Below are positions 42,734-50,965 of a stretch of DNA of 64,000 nt, in pieces. The notes under the pieces were generated by a model. That model made no database searches. It worked only from the letters and a program-made list of their open reading frames with translations, and had not been told where the DNA came from. Position 1 is the stretch's first letter. Each line of letters opens with the position of its first letter. The position numbers and the translations under genes are program-made. The stretch comes from VRUE01 sp963737575 (GTDB taxonomy: Bacteria > Actinomycetota > Thermoleophilia > Solirubrobacterales > 70-9), in contig CAVTTJ010000005.1 of the NCBI GenBank assembly GCA_963737575.1, forward strand, positions 186,001 to 250,000. The letters are read 5' to 3'.

Positions 42734-45081
42734 GAGTCCTGGTCACAGGTGGCGGCGGCTTCATCGGGTCCCATGTGGTCGACCGCCTCCTCGGCGAAGG
42801 CATCACCCCCCGGATCTTCGATCTCAGCCCCTCGGCCTACCACTCGCCCTCGGAGGTCGAGACCTTCACCGGGAGCATCACGGACCCCCCGAACCTCGAC
42901 CTCTCGATGCGCGACTGCGACGCCGTGATCCACCTCGCGGCGGTCGCCGACGTCGGCCACGTACACGCCGACCCCGCCCTGGCCGAGGAGATCAACACGA
43001 GGGGCACCCGGAACGTCCTCGAGGCGGCCTGCCGCGCCAAGGTGGGCCGGGTGGTCTACGGCTCGACGACCTGGGTCTACAGCGACTGCATCGAGCAGGA
43101 TGTCGACGAGGAGACGCCGATCCCGGCCCCCCGCCACCTCTACACGGCGACCAAGCTCGCCGGCGAGAACTACTGCGCCGGCTACGCCGAGCTCTTCGAC
43201 CTCGAGTCGACGGTGCTGCGATTCGGCATCCCCTACGGTCCTCGCGCCCGCGCCGCCGGCGTCGTCGCCAAGTTCACCGACCTCGCCCTCGAAGGCAGGT
43301 CGCTGACGATCGCCGGCGACGGCAGCCAGAGCCGCAGCTTCGTCTACGTCGAGGATCTCGCCGAGGGGATCGTTGCCGGGTTGCGCCCGGAGGCCGCCGG
43401 GCGGACATACAACCTCTCCGGCGACGAGGTGGTGACGATCCTCGAAATCGCCGAGCGTGTCCAGGAGAACACCGAGGGCTGCGAGATCGTCCACACCCCG
43501 CCGCGGCCGGGCGACTTCCCGGGCAAGGTGATCTCGAGCCGCCGCGCCCTCGATGAGCTGGGCTGGAAGGCGAAGACGACCTTTGCCGACGGCGTCCGCA
43601 GCTACGTCGAGTGGGTCCGGTGCAGCACGCGGCCGCCCGACCCGGTTCCGGGCAAGCGGCCGTCCCTCAACGGCAACGAGAACACCGAGGGCGTCCGGGC
43701 CGACGCCGACCGATTCGCGGATCGCCCGCCGCGGGCGCTGATCCTGACCGCCGACATCGGCGAGGGTCACGATCTGCCGGCGCGGATGATCAAGGCCGAC
43801 ATCGAAGAGGTCTCCCCCGAGGCGGAGGTCGAGGTCGCCAACGGCCTCGAGGCGATGGGGCGGCTCTGCAGCTCCGTCGCCCGCGGCGGCTCATGGGTCA
43901 GCTTCCGCTGGATGCCGTGGCTGTTCGACGCCCAGTACTGGCTGATCACGAAGTTCGCGCCGACCCGGTGGCTCTTCCACCACATCTCCTACTGGCTTGG
44001 CGCCCGCGGGCTGCTGCGGCTGATCAAGGCGCGCGAGCCAGACGTCATCGTCTCGACCTATCCGGGCGTCACGGCGGTGCTCGGGATGCTGCGCGAGAAC
44101 CGGCGGCTGCCGGTCCCGGTCCAGTCCGCGATCACCGACCTCGCCGGCCTGCGCTACTGGGCGCATCCCGGAGTCGACCTCCATTTCGTCACCCACCCCG
44201 AGTCGATAGCCGAAGTCGAGCGGCTGGTCGGCCCCGGCAGCGTCGAGTGGATGCGGCCGCCGATCGCGCCCGAGTTCCTGATGCCGAGGACCCGCGGCGA
44301 CGCCCGCGCCGCCCTCGGCATTCCCGCCCACGCGCGGCTCGTCCTGGTCTCCGGCGGCGGCTGGGGGATCGGCGACCTCGAGGGGGCGATCGAGGCGGCG
44401 GCGTCCGATGGCGAGACCCTGGTCGTCTGCATCGCGGGCCGCAACGAGTCGGCGCGCGAGAAGCTCGAGCAGCGGTTCGAAGATCAGAGCCAGGTCCGGA
44501 TCATCGGCTTCACGGACCAGATGAGCGATTGGATGGCGGCGGCCGACGCGATGGTCCACTCGACCGCCGGCCTGACTGTGCTCGAGGCCCACATCCGCGG
44601 CTGCCCGGTCGTCTCCTACGGCTTCTCCGCCGGCCACCTGCGCGCCAACAATGCCGCGTTCGAGCACTTCGGCCTGGCCGAGGTCGCCCGGTCGGGGCAC
44701 GAGCTGGAGTCGATCCTCCGTCACCTCACCCGCGAGCGGCGCCCACCGGACTCCTCCTTCGCCTCGCTGCCGCCGATCTCGGCGCGGGTCCTGGAAGCAC
44801 GGCGGCGGGTCCGCCAGCAGCCGCGATGGAGGGTGCGGGCCGAGCGCACCGCGACCGCTGTGGGGATGACCGCGGTGGCGGTCGTGCTGGTCATCGCGAT
44901 CGCCCTCGCCCTCGACTGGGAAACCCCCTACCGGGCCGCGGCGAAGGCCGCGAAGCCGATCGAGAGCCGCGTCCACTTCGGCAAGGACGAAGACCCGCGA
45001 AACTCTCAGCAGGCGCCCGCCCCCGCGCAGGCCCCGGCGGCCGTGCAGGCCAGGAAGCCCGCCGCGCACCAGGCCCCTTGA
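42730..45081 (+). CDS. NAD-dependent epimerase/dehydratase fused to MGDG synthase/MurG-like glycosyltransferase
   Basis: A continuous 783-residue frame. Residues 1-305 are an extended SDR epimerase: VTGGGGFIGSHVV (NAD loop) and YTATK (catalytic Tyr-Lys). After a linker, residues 335-700 resemble monogalactosyldiacylglycerol synthase/MurG: LILTADIGEGHDLPARMI (the GxGH-type acceptor loop), VSTYPGVTAV, LVSGGGWGIGDLEGA and VHSTAGLTVLEAHIRGCPVVSYGF. A membrane helix (about 710-735) and an Ala/Pro/Gln tail end the protein. The enzyme could make a sugar nucleotide and transfer it to a lipid. The junction should be checked for indels, given other frame anomalies nearby. Confidence 0.85.
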   Translation: MRVLVTGGGGFIGSHVVDRLLGEGITPRIFDLSPSAYHSPSEVETFTGSITDPPNLDLSMRDCDAVIHLAAVADVGHVHADPALAEEINTRGTRNVLEAACRAKVGRVVYGSTTWVYSDCIEQDVDEETPIPAPRHLYTATKLAGENYCAGYAELFDLESTVLRFGIPYGPRARAAGVVAKFTDLALEGRSLTIAGDGSQSRSFVYVEDLAEGIVAGLRPEAAGRTYNLSGDEVVTILEIAERVQENTEGCEIVHTPPRPGDFPGKVISSRRALDELGWKAKTTFADGVRSYVEWVRCSTRPPDPVPGKRPSLNGNENTEGVRADADRFADRPPRALILTADIGEGHDLPARMIKADIEEVSPEAEVEVANGLEAMGRLCSSVARGGSWVSFRWMPWLFDAQYWLITKFAPTRWLFHHISYWLGARGLLRLIKAREPDVIVSTYPGVTAVLGMLRENRRLPVPVQSAITDLAGLRYWAHPGVDLHFVTHPESIAEVERLVGPGSVEWMRPPIAPEFLMPRTRGDARAALGIPAHARLVLVSGGGWGIGDLEGAIEAAASDGETLVVCIAGRNESAREKLEQRFEDQSQVRIIGFTDQMSDWMAAADAMVHSTAGLTVLEAHIRGCPVVSYGFSAGHLRANNAAFEHFGLAEVARSGHELESILRHLTRERRPPDSSFASLPPISARVLEARRRVRQQPRWRVRAERTATAVGMTAVAVVLVIAIALALDWETPYRAAAKAAKPIESRVHFGKDEDPRNSQQAPAPAQAPAAVQARKPAAHQAP

Positions 45082-45782
45082 TCGGGAGGCTCGCGGGAAG
45101 CGCCACGCTCCTGGCCGGCGCCTCGCTCCACGCGGGACCGGCGCTGGCCCCGGTGGTGCCCCCGCTGGGCAGAGCGCTCGGGATCCGTCTGCGTCAGGAC
45201 GATCCCGACGGCGTCGCTCTCACCTTCGACGATGGCCCCCACCCGCAGGGGACGCCGGCGGTGCTCGAGGCGCTGCGCGAGGCCGGCGCGCCGGCGACTT
45301 TCTTCCTGGCCGGCGAGCAGGTGGTCCCGCGGCCGTCGCTGGCGGCGGAGATCGTCGCCGCCGGCCACCGGGTCGAGCTGCACTGCTTCCGCCACCGCAA
45401 CCAGCTGCGGCTGACCCCTCGACAGCTGATCGACGACGCCGAACGGTGCCGGGCGGCGATCGAGGAGGCGACCGGCCAGGCGGTCCAGGACTATCGGCCG
45501 CCCTACGGGATCTTCAGCGGCGCCGGGCTGCGGGCCGTCCGCGGCCGCGGCTGGCGGCCCGTCCTCTGGTCGCTGTGGGGGAGGGATTGGGATCGCGGTG
45601 CCAGCGCCGAGTCGATCGCGCGCCGCTCGACGGCTGGAGCGAGGGCCGGGGACGTGCTTCTCCTCCACGACTCCGACTTCTACAGCGCGCCGGGCTCCTG
45701 GGCCCGAACGGCCACGGCGCTGCCGCGGATCATCGACGTGCTCCGCCGCCGCGGGCTGCGCGCGGTCGCGCTCCGTCGCTGA
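45078..45782 (+). CDS. Polysaccharide deacetylase (CE4 family)
   Basis: The 234-residue protein carries the NodB motifs: TFDDGPHP (catalytic Asp pair), HCFRH (the HxxxH zinc site), YRPPYG and LLLHDSD. It deacetylates N-acetylated sugars of surface glycans or peptidoglycan. The N-terminus has a weak hydrophobic segment (residues 3-25) that may be a signal or anchor. The start is TTG 45078, overlapping the previous stop as TTGA; no better start exists before the domain. Confidence 0.9.
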   Translation: MIGRLAGSATLLAGASLHAGPALAPVVPPLGRALGIRLRQDDPDGVALTFDDGPHPQGTPAVLEALREAGAPATFFLAGEQVVPRPSLAAEIVAAGHRVELHCFRHRNQLRLTPRQLIDDAERCRAAIEEATGQAVQDYRPPYGIFSGAGLRAVRGRGWRPVLWSLWGRDWDRGASAESIARRSTAGARAGDVLLLHDSDFYSAPGSWARTATALPRIIDVLRRRGLRAVALRR

Positions 45783-45788
45783 GGCTTC

Positions 45789-45995
45789 TCAGGCTGCGCG
45801 CTGCTCGGGGGGCCGCGCAGCGGCGGCGCGGTCGATCATCTGCGAGCGACCGGCGAGCCAGGGCGCCAGGTCAGGTTCGGTGCGTCGCCGCGAGGGTGGG
45901 GCAGCGGTCCACTCCTCGCACCCGGCGAACGCTTCGTCGAGGCGTCTGGCCATCGTGCTGCGGGGGCGCTCCTGGTCGAAGATCTCTTCCGACAT
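45789..45995 (-). CDS. Small hydrophilic protein of unknown function
   Basis: A 68-codon frame with ATG at 45995 preceded by GGAG (5 nt spacing). The product is charged, rich in Arg, Ala and Pro, with no motif. The perfect palindrome AGGATGCATCCT (46029-46040) lies 34 nt upstream and may regulate it. The gene converges on the deacetylase gene with a 6-nt gap. Coding status is supported by the ribosome site and the tight gap only. Confidence 0.45.
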   Translation of the reverse strand: MSEEIFDQERPRSTMARRLDEAFAGCEEWTAAPPSRRRTEPDLAPWLAGRSQMIDRAAAARPPEQRAA

Positions 45996-46050
45996 GGCTC
46001 TCCGTCCTTTGAGTGGCGGGCGTCACAAAGGATGCATCCTCGGTCAGACG

Positions 46051-46083
46051 AAAAAAACGGCGTGCCGCGGAAGACCCCGCAGC
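46051..46083 (-). terminator. Intrinsic terminator of the alpha/beta hydrolase gene
   Basis: Read on the minus strand, a GCTGCGG/CCGCGGC stem (46083-46077 with 46070-46064) is followed by ACGCCG and seven T residues (46057-46051). It lies 15 nt after the hydrolase stop codon. It is one of the few classical Rho-independent terminators visible in this GC-rich window. Confidence 0.65.
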
Positions 46084-46097
46084 TTGCGTTTTCTTTG

Positions 46098-46940
46098 CTA
46101 TGCGGGGGCGGCAAAGGCCGCTATCTCCTCCGCGACCCGAACCGGCTGGTCGACGGGCACGAACGCCTTCGCGTCGGGGATCTCGACGATCCGGGCGTTC
46201 GGGGCGTCGCCGGCAAGCCGTTCGGCGCCGGCGATCGGGAACAGCCAGTCCTCCTTCGCCCAGGCAAGCAGGATCGGGATCTCGGCGCTGCGCAGCTTCT
46301 CCGCCGCCTCGAGCGTGTATCGCTTGTCCATCCCGATCGTGACCTTGCGGACGTCGTCCTTGATCCCGGGGTTGTCGAGCCCCGGGCGCATCCAGGACTC
46401 GATCAGCTCGGCCGGCAGCGGATCCCGGGTGAACGGCCTGAAGGCGGCCCGGGCGAGGGCGCCGATCCGGAACGGCGCCGAGAGCATCGTCATCCCGCCC
46501 GGCAGCGCCGCGACCTTCGGCATCGCCTTGAAGATCCCCGGCGGGAAGTTCTCGTAGGTGTCGCAGTTGGTGAGCACCAGGCGGGCGATCCGCTCGGGAT
46601 GTCGGGTGACCAGCACCTGCGACATCGCGCCGCCCGAGTCGTTGCCGACGATCGTGACGTCGCGGAGGTCGAGGGCCTCGAGGAAGCTCGCGATCAGGTC
46701 CGCGATCCCGTATGGGCTGAGGTCGGCCTCGGGCCTCATCGGGATCTGCTGGGCGCCGATCGGCCAGTCGGGCGCGAAACAGCGGTGGGTGGCGGAGAGG
46801 CGGTCGACGACGCCGTCCCAGAGTCTGCCGTCGACGAGGAAGCCGTGGACGAAGACCACCGGGCTTCCCTCGCCCGCCTCCCGGTACCTGATCCTCCCGG
46901 CGGGCAGATCGATCTCGCGGCGCTGATCGGAATCGGGCAC
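46098..46940 (-). CDS. Alpha/beta hydrolase, epoxide hydrolase/dehalogenase-like
   Basis: The 280-residue protein has HGF (oxyanion), a nucleophile elbow GNDSGGAM where Asp rather than Ser is central, and a cap-like region (about 140-210). The elbow fits the haloalkane dehalogenase/epoxide hydrolase branch. The C-terminal motif where the catalytic His is expected reads IPDAKAFVPVDQP and lacks His, so the enzyme may be inactive or use another residue. The GTG at 46940 follows GGAGG by 7 nt. Confidence 0.85.
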   Translation of the reverse strand: MPDSDQRREIDLPAGRIRYREAGEGSPVVFVHGFLVDGRLWDGVVDRLSATHRCFAPDWPIGAQQIPMRPEADLSPYGIADLIASFLEALDLRDVTIVGNDSGGAMSQVLVTRHPERIARLVLTNCDTYENFPPGIFKAMPKVAALPGGMTMLSAPFRIGALARAAFRPFTRDPLPAELIESWMRPGLDNPGIKDDVRKVTIGMDKRYTLEAAEKLRSAEIPILLAWAKEDWLFPIAGAERLAGDAPNARIVEIPDAKAFVPVDQPVRVAEEIAAFAAPA

Positions 46941-46980
46941 GGTCCTACCTCCTCGACGGGATGGCCTTGTCGATCGGAGA

Positions 46981-48477
46981 TTAGGCGGTCGCGGCCGGCG
47001 ACATCGCTCCCGGCCCGGCCGCGGGGCCGGTGACGGTGATCGACGCACGGCGGGCGACCTTGGCCGCGTACATCCGGACATCGGCGAGCTCGAGGGCCTC
47101 GTCGGGGGTCATCGCCTCCCTCGGGATCTCGACCGAGCCCCAGGAGGCGGTGACCTCGTAGCCGTCCCCGCTCGCGCTGAGCGACCTGACCGCCGCTCGC
47201 GCGATCTCGTCGAAGCGCTCCGGCCGCCCCGTGAGGAGCAGGCAGAACTCGTCGCCGCCGAAGCGGTAGGCGGTCCCATCCGCTCCGACGGCGGCGCGCA
47301 GGGCCACCCCCAGCCGCATCAGCAGGGTGTCGCCGGCCGGGTGACCGAAGCTGTCGTTGTACTGCTTGAAGCCATTGAGGTCGAGAAGGACGAGGGAGAC
47401 CGGCGCCTCCGAGGTCGCGTCCGCGAACCGGATCGGGAGGTCGACTTGGACCCGCCCGCGGCTGCCGAGCCCGGTCAGCGAGTCGGTCCGCACCTGCTCA
47501 AGAAGGCTCCTGTTCTCACGGTCGCTCATCCCGAGGCGAGCGATGACGGCGGCCACCGTTGCTGCGCGGAGGATCGTCGAGAGACCCCCGGTTGGGTTGA
47601 AGTACTGCATCACGATCATCCCGATCATCACGCCGGCGAATATGGCGGGGGTGACAAGGTCGCGACGGCGGGTCCCTTCGGTCGGGGGGGAAATCCTCGC
47701 CGCTTCCGCCGGTTGCCACACGACCGCCCCCAGGCAGGCCGCGGCGATCAGGTAGATCGGGTCGATCCAGCCGCCGAGGGGCAGCGATTCCCGGGTCGTC
47801 TGCAGCGTGTAGGCGATGTCGGCGACCACCAGCGCGGTCAGCCCGGCGAGCAGCAGCGCCCAGGTGCGGCCGGGGCGCCAGCCGGTCAGGGCGACGACAC
47901 CGACGACGATCGCGACCATCAGGATGTCTCCCAGCGGGTAGGCGAGAGTTGTCGCCACCTGCAGGGTCGTGCCTTCGGCCGAGGAGGCGACGAAGTCGAA
48001 GACGAAGGCGGTGCCGAGCGCGGCGGTGCCGAGGGCGGCGATCGCGCCGTCCATCCACAGCCGCCAGTTGAGCTGATGGGCCCTGGCCCGGACCAGGACC
48101 GCGAGCCCGGCGTAGGCGAGCGGGTAGAAGGCGAGGTAGCCGATGTCGGCGGGCGAGGGGTAGGGGGCGGCGGCGTTGCCGTCGATCGCCGCGGTCCAGT
48201 AGACCTCGGCGGCGCCCCAGGAGAGGATCGCGAGCCCGATCAGGGTCCAGGCGGCGCGTTCGCGCCCGTAGCTCGACGCCCGCACAAGGCAGGCGACGCC
48301 GGCGCCGAGGACAATCGCGTCGTAGAGGACGCCGCCGACCGCGAACTGCAGCCCGGCGTCGATGCCGAGCCAGCGGTAGGCCGCGACGACGACGGTTCCG
48401 CCCAGCAGCAGCAGGGCGAGGCTTCCGCGCAGCACTCGCACGGGCATGCTGCGGGCGGTGATCGCGTCGCGCGTCAT
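46981..48477 (-). CDS. Membrane-bound diguanylate cyclase (GGDEF)
   Basis: The 498-residue protein has about nine N-terminal membrane helices (residues 15-320), then a GGDEF domain: DSLTGLGSRGRVQVDL, LLDLNGFKQYND and RFGGDEF (about residue 408) intact, so it should make cyclic di-GMP. The RxxD inhibitory site is not present at the expected position upstream of GGDEF. A cyclic di-GMP source is relevant to type IV pili at the start of the window, although no link is shown here. Confidence 0.92.
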   Translation of the reverse strand: MTRDAITARSMPVRVLRGSLALLLLGGTVVVAAYRWLGIDAGLQFAVGGVLYDAIVLGAGVACLVRASSYGRERAAWTLIGLAILSWGAAEVYWTAAIDGNAAAPYPSPADIGYLAFYPLAYAGLAVLVRARAHQLNWRLWMDGAIAALGTAALGTAFVFDFVASSAEGTTLQVATTLAYPLGDILMVAIVVGVVALTGWRPGRTWALLLAGLTALVVADIAYTLQTTRESLPLGGWIDPIYLIAAACLGAVVWQPAEAARISPPTEGTRRRDLVTPAIFAGVMIGMIVMQYFNPTGGLSTILRAATVAAVIARLGMSDRENRSLLEQVRTDSLTGLGSRGRVQVDLPIRFADATSEAPVSLVLLDLNGFKQYNDSFGHPAGDTLLMRLGVALRAAVGADGTAYRFGGDEFCLLLTGRPERFDEIARAAVRSLSASGDGYEVTASWGSVEIPREAMTPDEALELADVRMYAAKVARRASITVTGPAAGPGAMSPAATA

Positions 48478-48556
48478 CTCTCAGGTATCGGCACACCGCG
48501 CGAATCCGACAGCGGTGAATCGAGCCGCTCCCGCCGTCATCTAGACTTGGGTGGCG

Positions 48557-48772
48557 ATGAAGACAGATATCCATCCCGAGTACACCCTTGCCAACGTCCA
48601 CTGCTCGTGCGGCAACCAGTTCTACACCCGCTCGACCAAGTCGGACCTCCACGTCGAGCTCTGCTCGGAGTGCCACCCCTTCTACACCGGCAAGCAGAAG
48701 CTGGTCGACACCGGCGGCCGGGTCGAGCGCTTCCAGCGCCGCGCCGCGAAGCACGCCAAGGCCAGGCGGTAG
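48557..48772 (+). CDS. rpmE: 50S ribosomal protein L31 (zinc form)
   Basis: The 71-residue protein MKTDIHPEY... contains CSCG and CSECHPFYTGKQK, the Cys set of zinc-type L31. TAGACT (48542-48547) lies 9 nt before the ATG, matching a leaderless transcript; an in-frame GTG at 48551 is the alternative start. It precedes DUF1385 and prfA, the common actinobacterial order. Confidence 0.97.
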   Translation: MKTDIHPEYTLANVHCSCGNQFYTRSTKSDLHVELCSECHPFYTGKQKLVDTGGRVERFQRRAAKHAKARR

Positions 48773-48776
48773 GTAG

Positions 48777-49787
48777 TTGAGCCCGGACGGGGGCTCTCCG
48801 ACGGCAGAGGCGGTCGCGTCCAACGGCGGCGACCCGCTGCGCATGCCCGACGGCGCGCTCGTCGCGAAGCGCGACGCTCCGGTCGGGGGCCAGGCGGTCC
48901 TCGAGGGAGTGATGATGCGCGGGATCACGACCTGGGCGGTCGCGGTCCGAAACCCGGAGAGCCAGATCGAGCTGACCTCGGAGCCGCTGGTCCCCTGGGC
49001 GGAGAGGCACCGGATCTGGCGGCTGCCGGTGATCCGGGGCGTCGTCGCGCTCGGCGAGTCGCTGAAGATCGGGTTCCGGGCGCTGGCGATCTCCGCCAAT
49101 GCCCAGCTCGAGGACGACGAGGAGGGCGAGCCGGAGGAGATCGGCGGTTGGGTCTGGGGGCTGACGATCGCGCTCTCGCTGGCGCTCGCCGTCGGCCTCT
49201 TCTTCGTCGTGCCGGTCGGGCTGACGAGCCTGATCAAGGACCAGCTCGGCTCGGCCTTCCTCTTCTGGCTGATCGAGGGGCTGCTGAGGACCTCGATCTT
49301 CATCGCCTACATCGTCGCCATCAGCCGCCTGCCGGACCTGCGGCGCGTGTTCGAGTACCACGGCGCCGAGCACAAGACGATCTCCTGCTATGAGGCCGAA
49401 GACGAGCTCGTCCCCGCGCGGGCGAAGCTCTACTCGCGCCTGCATCCCCGCTGCGGCACCAGCTTCCTGCTGATCGTGATGGTGCTCGCGATCTTCGTCT
49501 TCGCGCCGATCGGGCTTCCCGCCTGGTACTGGCTGCTCGCCTCCCGGATCCTCGGGATCCCGCTGATCGCCGGGCTCTCCTACGAGGTGATCAAGTGGGC
49601 GGGGAAGAACAGGCGCAAAGCATGGGTCAGGGGGCTGATGTGGCCCGGCCTGATGCTGCAGAACCTGACGACCCGCGAGCCCGACCTGGACCAGCTCGCG
49701 GTGGCGATCGCCGCCCTCGAGAAGGTGCTCGAGGAAGAGGACGACGAGCGAATCAGGGGCGATTCGCCGATCGAGATCGTCGCCTAG
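48777..49787 (+). CDS. DUF1385 membrane protein
   Basis: The 336-residue protein matches DUF1385: VGGQAVLEGVMMRG near the N-terminus, EYHGAEHKTISCYEA and HPRCGTSFLL in the middle, and four to five membrane helices between residues 120 and 270. Function is unknown, but the gene is regularly found between rpmE and prfA. The start may be TTG 48777 or ATG 48843; the conserved part begins after both. Confidence 0.9.
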   Translation: MSPDGGSPTAEAVASNGGDPLRMPDGALVAKRDAPVGGQAVLEGVMMRGITTWAVAVRNPESQIELTSEPLVPWAERHRIWRLPVIRGVVALGESLKIGFRALAISANAQLEDDEEGEPEEIGGWVWGLTIALSLALAVGLFFVVPVGLTSLIKDQLGSAFLFWLIEGLLRTSIFIAYIVAISRLPDLRRVFEYHGAEHKTISCYEAEDELVPARAKLYSRLHPRCGTSFLLIVMVLAIFVFAPIGLPAWYWLLASRILGIPLIAGLSYEVIKWAGKNRRKAWVRGLMWPGLMLQNLTTREPDLDQLAVAIAALEKVLEEEDDERIRGDSPIEIVA

Positions 49788-49795
49788 CGCGCAGG

Positions 49796-49874
49796 CGGGC
49801 GGGTCCTGTCAGATGGGGAGGGGCCTGCGGGCGAGGTGTACGTTCTCGACCCCTCCCCATCTGCCACCCGCCCG
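49796..49874 (+). repeat. Palindromic repeat element, copy C (intergenic, before prfA)
   Basis: Outer arms CGGGCGGGT (49796-49804) and ACCCGCCCG (49866-49874) pair perfectly, and inner 13-nt arms AGATGGGGAGGGG (49811-49823) and CCCCTCCCCATCT (49850-49862) pair perfectly. GGGTCCTGTC and loop TGCGGGC (49826-49832) match copies A and B. It fills nearly the whole gap between DUF1385 and prfA and ends 8 nt before the prfA -10-like TAAGGT. Confidence 0.85.
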
Positions 49875-49897
49875 ACTACGCCTAAGGTGTGAGGACG

Positions 49898-50965
49898 ATG
49901 ATCGAATCGCTTGTTGAGCAGATACGACAGCGTTTCTCCGAGCTGGAGCGGGAAATGGCCGACCCGGCGGTGATCGGGGACCGGGAGCGCTACGCCGAGG
50001 TCGGGCGCGAGTACCGCGACCTCCAACCGGCGCAGGCGCTCGCGGCCGAGTACCTGACGCTGAAGGACGACCTCGAGGGCGCCCGTGAGCTGCTCGAGGA
50101 GGGCGAGGACCCCGAGCTCCAGCGGGTCGTCGAGGAGGCACCGGAAAGGCTCGAGAGCCTCGAAGAGGAGATCCGACTGGCGATGGTCGAGCGCGACCCC
50201 AACGACGACAAGAACGTGATCGTCGAGATCCGCGCCGGGACCGGCGGCGACGAGGCGGCCCTGTTCGCGGGCGACCTCTACAAGATGCTCGTCCGCTACG
50301 CCGAGGAGCGCGGGTTCTCGACCGAGGTCCTCTCGCAGTCGGGGGCCGAGGTCGGCGGCTTCAAGGAGGTGACGTTCTCGGTCAAAGGCGACGGCGCCTA
50401 CTCGATCTTCAAGTACGAGGGGGGGACCCACCGGGTCCAGCGGGTGCCGGAGACCGAGTCCCAGGGCCGGATCCACACCTCGACCGCGACGGTGGCGGTG
50501 CTGCCCGAGGTCGAGGAGGTGGAGGTCAGCATCGAGGGGGCCGACCTCCAGATAGACGTCTACCGCTCCTCGGGGCCGGGCGGCCAATCGGTCAACACGA
50601 CCGACTCGGCGGTCCGGATAACGCACAAACCGACCGGGATCGTCGTCTCGATGCAGGACGAGAAGTCCCAGCTCCAGAACAAGGAGCGGGCGATGCGGGT
50701 CCTGCGGGCGCGCCTGTATGAGCGCGAGCTCGCCGAACAGCAGGCGCAGATCGCCTCCGAGCGCAAGGCCCAGGTCGGGAGTGGTGAGCGCTCGGAGAAG
50801 ATCCGCACCTACAACTTTCCGCAGGGCAGGGTCACCGACCACCGGGTCAAGGTCACCTCCCACAACCTCGACGCGGTGCTCGCCGGCGAGCTCTCGGAGT
50901 TCACCGAGGCGCTGGCCGCCGAGGAGAAGCGGCAGCGACTCGAGGCCGCGACCTCGACCGCCTGA
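49898..50965 (+). CDS. prfA: Peptide chain release factor 1
   Basis: The 355-residue protein has the GGQ motif (SSGPGGQSVNTTDSAVRITH) that triggers peptidyl-tRNA hydrolysis, and the stop-codon reading tripeptide Pro-Glu-Thr in RVPETESQGRIHTS, marking RF1 (UAA/UAG). Length is normal. ATG 49898 lies 9 nt after TAAGGT (49883-49888); a GTG at 49889 is also in frame. Its stop overlaps prmC (TGATG), whose product methylates the Gln of GGQ. Confidence 0.97.
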   Translation: MIESLVEQIRQRFSELEREMADPAVIGDRERYAEVGREYRDLQPAQALAAEYLTLKDDLEGARELLEEGEDPELQRVVEEAPERLESLEEEIRLAMVERDPNDDKNVIVEIRAGTGGDEAALFAGDLYKMLVRYAEERGFSTEVLSQSGAEVGGFKEVTFSVKGDGAYSIFKYEGGTHRVQRVPETESQGRIHTSTATVAVLPEVEEVEVSIEGADLQIDVYRSSGPGGQSVNTTDSAVRITHKPTGIVVSMQDEKSQLQNKERAMRVLRARLYERELAEQQAQIASERKAQVGSGERSEKIRTYNFPQGRVTDHRVKVTSHNLDAVLAGELSEFTEALAAEEKRQRLEAATSTA

